Shown: one piece after another, positions 1 to 5,477 of the stretch | Layout of the letters: each line of letters starts with the position of its first letter | Position numbering within the stretch: the first letter of the stretch is position 1 | NCBI GenBank assembly: GCA_041747755.1 | Contig: JBGTEN010000150.1 | Location: 1-6,197, forward strand | DNA from: Aurantibrevibacter sp041747755 | Lineage (GTDB): Bacteria > Bacteroidota > Bacteroidia > Flavobacteriales > Flavobacteriaceae | Length of the DNA: 6,197 nt | Direction of reading: 5' to 3' | Position numbers and translations under genes: made by a program | The notes under the pieces: model-generated | Told to the model about the DNA's origin: nothing | The model's input: the letters and a program-made list of their open reading frames with translations, nothing else | Database searches by the model: none

Positions 1-2
1 GA

Positions 3-137
3 GAAGAATATTGTCAGCGATTGATAGATAAATCTACTTACGAAATGAAACAAACAAAATGCCCGGAGGAAATGAAACAATTAGAAATGTTTATTACCGC
101 CGCCAAGAAAGAAATTATGTTATTAAAATCCCAATAG
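3..137 (+). CDS. C-terminal fragment of an unrecognised protein, cut by the left edge
   Basis: An open frame runs in from the left edge and stops at TAG (135-137), giving the last 44 residues of a protein. The residues look like real coding sequence: mainly charged and helical, with two cysteines (one in a Lys-Cys-Pro-Glu-Glu context) and an amphipathic, lysine- and leucine-rich end (KKEIMLLKSQ). No start is visible that would make it a separate small gene, although internal ATG codons exist at 45 and 72. It converges on the barrel gene with a 47-bp gap in which I see no convincing terminator hairpin. The family cannot be named from this tail; a helical regulator tail is one possibility but is a guess. 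Confidence 0.5.
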   Translation, partial: EEYCQRLIDKSTYEMKQTKCPEEMKQLEMFITAAKKEIMLLKSQ

Positions 138-184
138 ATACTTATTAGATAGAATTATCAGAAATGGTCACTTACATAGCAGAA

Positions 185-697
185 TTAATTTCGCGGCATA
201 AAAGTATACAGAATGCCCAGTGTGACTGTTGTCCAATCTCTATTTTCCAATTTTATGTTGGTATGGGAAAGATTAATTTCTGTCTTGGGACCCAATAAAT
301 AGCCTACAATAGGGCGGTAATATAGTCCGCCTTCATTTCCACTATTAATACCAAATGCATATCCTAAATCTCCACCAAATGAAAAGGAGTCCGATGGCCA
401 TATTCTAACAGAACCCGCCAAAGGTACAAACTGCACATGAGGAAAATCTACCAGAGGATTTTCTCTTTCATATTTTTCAGGAAATCCATTTAAAAATCCT
501 GCCATAACCCCAATATCCACGACCTCCCCCAGGGCTTTCATATAACCGACATCAACTCCAACAACTTCTCCTACTTCCGAATTAAAATCATTAAAAGGCA
601 ATCCCCCTTGTATACCCAATTTTACCCCCTCTTGTGCAACTAATCCGATAATCGAAAACCACAACAAAAAACTTAAAGTTACTCCTAACTTACTCAT
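185..697 (-). CDS. Small exported outer-membrane beta-barrel-like protein
   Basis: A 170-residue protein with a clear signal peptide: Lys at position 3, a hydrophobic core at about residues 5-20, and a probable cleavage at LVA|QEG near residue 21. The mature part has alternating polar and hydrophobic residues with many Gly and aromatic residues (for example GGDLGYAFGI and the final TLGILYTF), the pattern of a short 8-stranded-type barrel. It lacks cysteines and any recognisable enzyme motif. The start is supported by an AAAAGGTAG ribosome-binding stretch a few bases before ATG and by the signal peptide beginning right there. A TAGTTTTG element (725 to 718, minus strand) would give a very short leader. 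The DUF3179 gene lies 169 bp upstream on the same strand, too far to claim an operon. Barrel assignment is from residue pattern only; its function (porin-like, adhesin or structural) is unknown. Confidence 0.7.
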   Translation of the reverse strand: MSKLGVTLSFLLWFSIIGLVAQEGVKLGIQGGLPFNDFNSEVGEVVGVDVGYMKALGEVVDIGVMAGFLNGFPEKYERENPLVDFPHVQFVPLAGSVRIWPSDSFSFGGDLGYAFGINSGNEGGLYYRPIVGYLLGPKTEINLSHTNIKLENRDWTTVTLGILYTFMPRN

Positions 698-717
698 ATG
701 CTACCTTTTATTGAAAA

Positions 718-766
718 CAAAACTATATTCTTCTTAATAAAAAATACCATCTTTGTTGCAAAAGTG
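718..766 (-). promoter_or_regulatory. Candidate Bacteroidota -7 elements for the barrel gene
   Basis: On the minus strand TAGTTTTG (725 to 718) is an exact match to the Bacteroidota -7 consensus TAnnTTTG and sits 20 bp before the ATG. No matching -33 TTTG lies 19-21 bp further upstream. A second element, CACTTTTG (766 to 759), differs from the consensus at one base and could be an alternative start about 40 bp further up. Either would give the barrel gene its own transcript. Confidence 0.35.
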
Positions 767-866
767 AAGTAAAGGGTTGCAGAGAACGGAAATATCCGTG
801 TTGTTTACGGGGTACACTTCTGAAACAGAGCCCTTAGCACCGGACTAGGAAGTGAATTTTGTTATA

Positions 867-2003
867 TCACTTTTCAGTATCCGGATGAAAAGTACGCCAA
901 CTATGCCAAAATTCCTGATAAGCCTTAAGCTGTTTTAAAGGTGGAACATTTCCTGATGCCGAATTTCCGGACAGACTATACTTTTCATTTTCACCAACCA
1001 AAGTATCGCTCTCAAAGGTAAATGGCCTATCCGAAGGACGTTCAAAAGCAAAGAAGCTTTGATTATCATCTGCCAAAGCAACCACTATGGGCTTACCGGC
1101 AAGGGTAAGATTCGAGATGCGTTCTTCCCTTAGCTTGTTCCAATCAATAGCCTTGCTAAACCCATCCACTTCAATACCAACAACCCACGATTTATCTTTC
1201 CACGACAGCGTATCTGTACGTGTAAGATTACCTCTCTCGATTCCAAAATCATAATCATCCAGATCGGTATACTCTTCCATAAATGTTGAATCCGGCTGCA
1301 TCACCAAACTTTTAGGGTATAAGGAAAGCCATTGTTTTAAGGTAGTTTGCTGACTCGGCAACTCCGGTAAAATGGCTCCTTTTAATGGCCCTGCAATTGC
1401 CTCACCGCTTACTTGCCGCCACCAGGTCTTGGTAGTTTTATCCTCAAACATCGCATTAAAATGATCCATTCCTACCAATCGAAAAGATTCAGGAGTTCCT
1501 TTTACATTGGGTTCAAAGATTCTTCCCGTACGACATACAGAACAGTATGTTACCATAATTGGTTTACCCGCTAGAGTGTCGAGTACTTGATGATGATACG
1601 CAATAAGTTGAATTGGATACGCTCTGGATTCACCATTCAATTGAATCCCCAGTACCAGCTTTTCCGATGGAATTTTATTCGATACACTGTCTACCATAAT
1701 CATTTTAGTGGGAAGTAAAAACATTTTGTCTGCTACCAGTTTAAAATTAAATTGCCAAACTAATAGAATACAAACCGCCACAAAACTTAGGGTTACCCAG
1801 CGCTGCGATTGATACGCCCGGAAGATTCCTGCTATGGCAAGGGCGCCAAAAACGATTCGAAAAACCCATCGCCATACATGCAGGAAGTAAGCCAAATCTA
1901 TGCTGTACATTTCCTGACTCCCAGGCATGGGCATAATGAAGTAGACTTTCAGTATCTCAAAAAGGATAAGCCCTATGATGCCAATATAAAATAGCTTTTT
2001 CAT
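867..2003 (-). CDS. DUF3179 domain-containing membrane protein
   Basis: A 378-residue protein. The N-terminus holds three likely membrane helices (about residues 4-24, 44-63 and 68-87), followed by a soluble DUF3179 region from about 112 to 375. Signatures that I recognise for this family are GESRAYPIQLIAYHHQ (124-139), the cysteine pair in VTYCSVCRTGR (C154 and C157, a CxxC), the TKTWWRQVSGEAIAGPL block (191-207) and the closing WHSWRTFHPDT (366-376). The function of DUF3179 is unknown; CxxC suggests a metal- or redox-related role, but that is inference. Many family members carry a single signal peptide or anchor, so the three-helix N-terminus is a notable architecture. The start is the first ATG after a non-coding AT-rich stretch and directly precedes a hydrophobic helix; no strong ribosome-binding site is visible. 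A TAATTTTG box lies about 76 bp upstream. Confidence 0.88.
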   Translation of the reverse strand: MKKLFYIGIIGLILFEILKVYFIMPMPGSQEMYSIDLAYFLHVWRWVFRIVFGALAIAGIFRAYQSQRWVTLSFVAVCILLVWQFNFKLVADKMFLLPTKMIMVDSVSNKIPSEKLVLGIQLNGESRAYPIQLIAYHHQVLDTLAGKPIMVTYCSVCRTGRIFEPNVKGTPESFRLVGMDHFNAMFEDKTTKTWWRQVSGEAIAGPLKGAILPELPSQQTTLKQWLSLYPKSLVMQPDSTFMEEYTDLDDYDFGIERGNLTRTDTLSWKDKSWVVGIEVDGFSKAIDWNKLREERISNLTLAGKPIVVALADDNQSFFAFERPSDRPFTFESDTLVGENEKYSLSGNSASGNVPPLKQLKAYQEFWHSWRTFHPDTEK

Positions 2004-2078
2004 TATGTTAATAATGTCTAGAACAATTTAATAGAAGTGAATTTTTAAAGGAGTTTGAAAAGAACATCTAAGCGCTTT

Positions 2079-2086
2079 CAAAATTA
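2079..2086 (-). promoter_or_regulatory. Candidate -7 element for the DUF3179 gene
   Basis: On the minus strand TAATTTTG matches TAnnTTTG exactly and points at the DUF3179 gene, predicting a leader of roughly 70 bases. I find no good -33 TTTG at the expected distance, so the assignment rests on one box in AT-rich DNA. Confidence 0.3.
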
Positions 2087-2165
2087 AATCTCACAAGAAA
2101 TACAGTATGTTTATTGAAGATTCTACTTTGTTGTTATTTGATTTTTTTTACATTAAAGTACTATA

Positions 2166-2213
2166 ATTTCACGTAACAAGTTAACCTGCCCGAGTTAGCT
2201 TGTTATGTGAAAT
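2166..2213 (+). repeat. 20-bp imperfect palindrome, likely RNA stem-loop
   Basis: The left arm (2166-2185) and right arm (2194-2213) pair along all 20 positions around an 8-base loop CTGCCCGA. Eighteen pairs are Watson-Crick. The two others (G2173 with T2206, T2181 with G2198) are G.U wobbles in a + strand transcript but A/C clashes in a minus strand transcript. No U-run follows on either strand, so it is not a classical terminator. It may be part of a + strand structured RNA or a palindromic repeat unit. Confidence 0.6.
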
Positions 2214-2285
2214 CAGTTAGAAAATCATTAACTCAACTCAAAGATTATCTTTAAACAAGTCAAATATAGATAGTATGGCTATTGC

Positions 2286-2332
2286 ATAGAATTAACAAAA
2301 AAACAATAAAACTAAGGAAAAGTTAATTCTAT
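2286..2332. repeat. Perfect 11-bp inverted repeat with an A-rich spacer
   Basis: ATAGAATTAAC (2286-2296) is exactly complementary to GTTAATTCTAT (2322-2332), with a 25-base spacer that is almost all A on the + strand. The spacing would suit a hairpin or a pair of half-sites for a dimeric regulator. AT-rich composition makes a chance origin possible. Confidence 0.4.
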
Positions 2333-2346
2333 TAATAAGTAGACAA

Positions 2347-2409
2347 ATTGGGTATGCTAAGACTTATTTGCATGAATTTATTAGCCAATTAAGAGCAGCT
2401 AAACCCAAT
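2347..2409. repeat. Nested imperfect inverted repeat
   Basis: ATTGGGT (2347-2353) pairs with ACCCAAT (2403-2409). Inside, GCT (2356-2358) can pair with AGC (2397-2399) across a small asymmetric internal loop; alternatively GCTAA (2356-2360) pairs with TTAGC (2381-2385). It continues the series of palindromes in this gene-free region. Function unknown. Confidence 0.3.
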
Positions 2410-2853
2410 CAGGGAACTTTAGATTACACAAAATCACTATATGCGATAAGCTAAAAATTAAAAAACCTTTAAACAAAATTGAAGGCCATTTTGGCAACTA
2501 TATACATGATGAGACAAGAAATTAAAATTTTTTATAGTACTGAAATAGTACATTTTTTTTAAAAGATGTGTTTTACATGGGTCATACCACCATCAGTTCG
2601 GTAGTATTAATTCTCCCTTAGGGCCACGTAATGCGATAGGCAGTGTGTAGTTTTCTGTTCTTTAAATCATATATTTATTAACATTTTATAAACATATTTT
2701 GAATAAATTACATGTTGCCACCATCCCTATTTTCATAGGTGCTCATCGTTAAACTGCAAACAAGCCCTTTAAATATGAGGGTTGCGTAGTATTAGTGCGC
2801 TACAAGTTTCTATTAAGGTGTTTAAATTTGTATGTTATAGCGTGTAATTTCCG

Positions 2854-2884
2854 TTTGTGTATCTCATAAAAAACATTACCTTTG
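2854..2884 (+). promoter_or_regulatory. Bacteroidota-type promoter (TTTG, 19 bp, TACCTTTG)
   Basis: TTTG at 2854-2857 and TACCTTTG at 2877-2884 match both halves of the Bacteroidota housekeeping promoter (-33 TTTG and -7 TAnnTTTG) with a 19-bp spacer. This is the only place in the window where I find both boxes at the right distance. It points at the hairpin, the tRNA-like element and the winged-helix gene, predicting transcription from about 2889. Confidence 0.6.
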
Positions 2885-2903
2885 AATTGTTAGGAATAAA
2901 AAA

Positions 2904-2934
2904 AGGTGTCCTAGTCGCCAAACGAGAAACACCT
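2904..2934 (+). terminator. Terminator-like hairpin just after the promoter
   Basis: AGGTGT (2904-2909) pairs with ACACCT (2929-2934). The stem is flanked by A-rich DNA on the left and ATTTTATTTT on the right, so it can extend by A-U pairs or act as a hairpin plus U-tract. The 19-base loop contains a small TCG/CGA pairing (2915-2917 with 2923-2925). It lies only about 20 bases past the expected transcription start, so it may end a short RNA or work as a leader attenuator. The A-run on the other side would also let it act on minus strand transcription. Confidence 0.5.
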
Positions 2935-2948
2935 ATTTTATTTTAATC

Positions 2949-3021
2949 GCTTGCTAGTTTATCGGTTTAAAACACCATCCTGATAAGATGTAGAAATAAG
3001 GTTCAATTCCTTTTGCAAGCC
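2949..3021 (+). tRNA. Degenerate tRNA-like element, anticodon GAT (Ile-type)
   Basis: A cloverleaf can be read: acceptor GCTTGC (2949-2954) with GCAAGC (3015-3020); T8-A9; a perfect D stem GTTT/AAAC (2957-2960, 2970-2973) with A14, G18-G19 and A21 in the loop; an anticodon stem with 4 of 5 pairs and loop CTGATAA (2980-2986), anticodon GAT; a 5-base variable loop; and a T arm AAGG-TTCAATT-CCTT with the invariant TTC, A58 and C61. Defects are a 6-bp acceptor stem with an unpaired T3014, as if one A had been lost after 2954, C.T at 27-43, T.T at 49-65, T15 in place of a purine, and C rather than A as discriminator. No CCA is encoded. Such defects point to a decayed or mobile-element-derived tRNA, or a tRNA mimic in the leader of the next gene. 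Chance resemblance cannot be excluded. Confidence 0.4.
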
Positions 3022-3029
3022 CTTAATTA

Positions 3030-3041
3030 TACCGCAAGGTA
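3030..3041 (+). promoter_or_regulatory. Small GCAA-tetraloop hairpin before the winged-helix gene
   Basis: TACC-GCAA-GGTA forms a 4-bp stem capped by a GNRA-type tetraloop, ending 15 bases before the ATG at 3057. The only purine-rich stretch upstream of the start (AAGGT, 3036-3040) lies inside this hairpin, so folding could mask it. The stem is short and its role is speculative. Confidence 0.25.
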
Positions 3042-3056
3042 CTAAATTTTTGACTT

Positions 3057-3590
3057 ATGACAAATAATAAGTATGAAATAGCTATTGAAGCCCTAGTTGA
3101 ACGTAGGGATGAATTGATGAAAGAAATAGAGATTTTAAACTCCTCTATTGATTCACTTAGACAAAAAAGTGAAAAATCAGTCTTAAAGGAAGTTTCGGAA
3201 AACAGACAAATTGAACATAGCTATAAGTCGACAAATTTGAGGGGCTACGATAAAGGAGCGCCGTTAGCTCAAAAACTAGCATTCTTTTTAAATAGAGAGA
3301 AAAGATTTTTGCATTTTAGAGAAGTAGCGGAAATGGTAGTTTTTTCAGAAAATTCTAAGGAAGACCCTTCTATACTTGCTAGGAAAATGTCCTCCGCCAC
3401 TCAATCATTAAAAAAGAATGGTACCATTGTTAAATATCAACATGGAAGCCAAAATAGGAATAGCTTCTGGGGTATTCCAAAATGGCTAGACGATAATGGA
3501 AATATTAAAGAAGAATATTCTTTTAATGAAGAATATTTAAGCTCTACTGGCTCTAAGACAGAGTCTGCGGATTTATTTAATATACAATAG
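3057..3590 (+). CDS. Orphan coiled-coil and winged-helix-like protein, function unknown
   Basis: A 177-residue cytoplasmic protein with no signal peptide or membrane helix. Residues about 5-55 are rich in Glu, Lys, Leu and Ile in a heptad-like pattern, probably a coiled coil for dimerisation. Residues about 68-144 look like a winged helix: a first helix PLAQKLAFFLNRE, a second HFREVAEMVV, a recognition-type helix LARKMSSATQSLKKNG (107-122), then a wing (TIVKYQHG and NSFWGIPKWL). This order resembles HARE-HTH-type domains, but that is pattern recognition only. The C-terminal 30 residues are acidic and probably flexible. An in-frame TGA two codons upstream fixes the start at or after this ATG; the next Met is residue 21. 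It sits alone between gene-free DNA and a terminator. It may be a DNA-binding regulator or a cargo gene of a decayed element. I do not recognise a named gene. Confidence 0.75.
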   Translation: MTNNKYEIAIEALVERRDELMKEIEILNSSIDSLRQKSEKSVLKEVSENRQIEHSYKSTNLRGYDKGAPLAQKLAFFLNREKRFLHFREVAEMVVFSENSKEDPSILARKMSSATQSLKKNGTIVKYQHGSQNRNSFWGIPKWLDDNGNIKEEYSFNEEYLSSTGSKTESADLFNIQ

Positions 3591-3615
3591 AAGCCCCTAA
3601 TCGTAGTAGGGGCTT
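3591..3615. terminator. Bidirectional terminator between convergent genes
   Basis: AAGCCCCTA (3591-3599) pairs perfectly with TAGGGGCTT (3607-3615) around a 7-base loop. The hairpin begins one base after the stop codon of the winged-helix gene and lies 24 bp from the stop codon of the convergent sulfatase gene. The U-tract is short on both strands (CTTTATAA on +), but the stem is GC-rich and placed exactly where both transcripts should end. Confidence 0.8.
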
Positions 3616-3639
3616 TATAACGAATATAAAATTGCACTT

Positions 3640-5337
3640 CTATTTTTTAGCTTTTCGCTTCATAATTGCATCTACCTTTTTCTTATCTACACCAAAAACT
3701 TTACCGTTCCTGGCATCTTCAAGTAAAAGGTCTAAATAGCCCTGACTTAAAGCTGAGTTGTCTTTGTATTTAACTCGTAATGCTTCTAATCGCGAGTGTA
3801 AGTTCTTTTGCACCGCTGCATAGGCAGGGTCATTATAAACATTTTTCAGTTCCATAGGATCATTTAAACGGTCTATCAGTTCCCATTCATCCTCTACAAA
3901 ATAATAATGAATTAGCTTATATTCTTTGGTAATAATAGCGTAGTGGCGGTTAACCATGTGTTCCGCAGGATATTCATAATAATGATAATATACGGCATCT
4001 CTGGTCCATTTTTCTGCATCCCCAGTAAGCAAAGGAATTAGGCTCTCTCCCTGCATATCATCCGGCGCAGAAATTCCGGCTGCATCCAGAAAAGTTTGGG
4101 CGAAATCTAAATTTTGAACCAGTTCATCTGACTTTACATTGGGTTTTACCTTTCCGGGCCAAGCCACCAGAAGAGGCGTTTTAAAGGATTCGTCATATAC
4201 AAAACGTTTATCATACCATCCATGTTCTCCCAAGTAGAATCCCTGATCTGAAGTGTACACAATTATGGTATTCTCCATTAGATTGTTGGCTTCCAAATAA
4301 TCAAGCAATCTCCCTACATTTTCGTCTACAGCTTGTATAGTGCCTAAATAATCCTGAATATACCGCTGATACTTCCACTTCATTTTATCTTCCTCGGTCA
4401 TCCCGGGATATGCTTTCTTAAAATCGGCATTGACTTTTCCATAAGCCTTTTTATAGTTTTCAGCCTGTAGGGGATTCAACCTATTGGTCTCATAAGCATA
4501 GCGTTGCTTGTCATACCCTATTTCAGGAATACCTAACTCGTCCATAACCTCAGGAAAAACTTTATTATCTCCGGCCCATGCCATGTGGTGAAGAATATTC
4601 ATTTCAGCCTCTTTTGCAGGGTAGGTCCGTCCTGAATAATCATCAAAAAGGGTGGCCGGTTCAGGAAAGGTTCTGTTGGTAAACTCCTCCAAATGCCGTT
4701 CGGCCATTAACCAAGAACGGTGAGGAGCCTTATGAAGATACATCAACATAAACGGTTCTTCTTGCTTGCGCTCATTTTGTAACCAATCCAGAGTCATGTC
4801 TGTTATAATATCCGTAACATAACCTTCAACTTCAATATTTCCCTCATTCTTGGTAATAAATTCAGGATTGTAATATGCTCCCTGTCCGGGTAAAATTTTA
4901 AACTGATCAAACCCCTTTGGATTGTTGCCAAAATGTAGTTTTCCGAACATGGCTGTTTGATACCCGTTTTGCTGAAGAATTTGAGGAAAGGTTACATTGG
5001 TAGAATCGAAATGAAAATGATTATCTATTTTTCCATTTAAATGCGAATGCTTCCCGGTAAGAATAGTTGCCCTACTTGGTGCACAAATTGAATTAGTAAC
5101 GCTGGCATTGGTAAACAACATCCCCATTTTGGCGATGCGGTCTATATTGGGTGTTTCTATTAAGCGATTATCATAAGCAGAGATAGCCTGATAGGCATGG
5201 TCGTCTGACATTATAAATATGATATTGGGTTTATTCTCCGAACTAATGGTGGCCGTATTTTTATCAGCTTTTGGTGAACAACTGTAAATGGAAATAATAA
5301 CTATGCCAAACAGGAAAATCAAACTTTTTAGTTTCAT
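3640..5337 (-). CDS. Cys-type family S1 sulfatase, lipoprotein
   Basis: A 565-residue sulfatase. Residues 1-20 form a lipoprotein signal peptide with lipobox IYSC, so C20 would be lipidated and the enzyme would act in the periplasm or at the cell surface. The sulfatase signature C85-APSR-ATILTG carries the cysteine that becomes formylglycine. Other active-site residues visible are D45-D46 (metal), K133 and H135 in FGKLHFG, H206 in KAPH, D364-Q365 in TSDQGF (metal) and K387. A DUF4976-like C-terminal region covers about 470-525 (ELIDRLNDPMELKNV). A long stretch at about 235-330 and a lysine-rich tail (KKKVDAIMKRKAKK) are extra. The substrate cannot be read from sequence; the KGFDQFKILPGQGAYYNP block suggests a GlcNAc-6-sulfatase-like subfamily, a tentative call. 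The FGE gene lies 140 bp upstream on the same strand. The ATG is directly followed by the signal peptide; the only nearer upstream ATG meets a stop at once. Confidence 0.95.
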   Translation of the reverse strand: MKLKSLIFLFGIVIISIYSCSPKADKNTATISSENKPNIIFIMSDDHAYQAISAYDNRLIETPNIDRIAKMGMLFTNASVTNSICAPSRATILTGKHSHLNGKIDNHFHFDSTNVTFPQILQQNGYQTAMFGKLHFGNNPKGFDQFKILPGQGAYYNPEFITKNEGNIEVEGYVTDIITDMTLDWLQNERKQEEPFMLMYLHKAPHRSWLMAERHLEEFTNRTFPEPATLFDDYSGRTYPAKEAEMNILHHMAWAGDNKVFPEVMDELGIPEIGYDKQRYAYETNRLNPLQAENYKKAYGKVNADFKKAYPGMTEEDKMKWKYQRYIQDYLGTIQAVDENVGRLLDYLEANNLMENTIIVYTSDQGFYLGEHGWYDKRFVYDESFKTPLLVAWPGKVKPNVKSDELVQNLDFAQTFLDAAGISAPDDMQGESLIPLLTGDAEKWTRDAVYYHYYEYPAEHMVNRHYAIITKEYKLIHYYFVEDEWELIDRLNDPMELKNVYNDPAYAAVQKNLHSRLEALRVKYKDNSALSQGYLDLLLEDARNGKVFGVDKKKVDAIMKRKAKK

Positions 5338-5371
5338 CTATCTATACATTTTTATTGAAAAAATTGAAAGC

Positions 5372-5390
5372 TTCGTATCTAAAGTACGAA
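5372..5390. repeat. 6-bp inverted repeat in the FGE-sulfatase gap
   Basis: TTCGTA (5372-5377) and TACGAA (5385-5390) pair around a 7-base loop and are flanked by an A-run at 5390-5396. In minus strand RNA a U-rich stretch begins 8 bases after the stem, a loose terminator or processing-site arrangement between the FGE and sulfatase genes. TACTTTAG (5386 to 5379, minus strand) inside it is one base off the -7 consensus, so it could also mark a weak sulfatase promoter. Neither reading is firm. Confidence 0.3.
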
Positions 5391-5477
5391 AAAAATAAAA
5401 GCGCTATGTTTTTCTAAATACAGTTCTGTCAGTATTATTAACCATTTAAGAGAAGCATCTCAAAACCGGGTTGTTCG

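Larger units (their letters stand above)
2004..2853. other. Gene-free AT-rich intergenic region with inverted repeats
   Basis: About 850 bp between the divergent DUF3179 and winged-helix genes contain no convincing coding sequence on either strand. What it holds is structure: a 20-bp stem-loop at 2166-2213, an 11-bp perfect inverted repeat at 2286-2332, a nested imperfect repeat at 2347-2409, and smaller hairpins at 2726-2739 (CCTAT/ATAGG) and 2763-2783 (AGCCCT/AGGGTT, one G.U). An open frame at 2296-2454 has no ATG. The block around 2705-2815 looks richer in GC than the flanks. It could be a decayed element, a source of structured RNA, or simple spacer. Confidence 0.6.

Noticed and set aside
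786..799. Hairpin ACGGA/TCCGT downstream of the DUF3179 gene as a terminator
   Set aside because: The stem is only 5 bp, lies about 70 bp after the stop codon and has no U-tract.
1809..1994. Plus strand open frame inside the DUF3179 gene
   Set aside because: It is a shadow of the membrane-helix coding region on the other strand.
2166..2213. Integron attC site
   Set aside because: The arms lack the RYYYAAC and GTTRRRY core sites in the right places and there are no gene cassettes.
2296..2454. A 52-codon + strand open frame with protein-like composition
   Set aside because: It has no ATG start, no ribosome-binding site and overlaps the inverted repeats; too short and unsupported to call a gene or pseudogene.
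2781..2815. A second tRNA-like D-arm
   Set aside because: Only an isolated arm-like stretch is present; no anticodon arm, T arm or acceptor stem can be placed.
2761..3024. 9-bp direct repeat CAAGCCCTT at 2761-2769 and 3016-3024, the second copy covering the 3' end of the tRNA-like element, as a possible att pair
   Set aside because: A 9-bp match within about 1 kb is expected by chance, the copies are only 255 bp apart, and no integrase is present.
3437..3637. Minus strand open frame inside the winged-helix gene and its terminator
   Set aside because: It is antisense to a better supported gene, runs through the terminator hairpin, and has no family resemblance.
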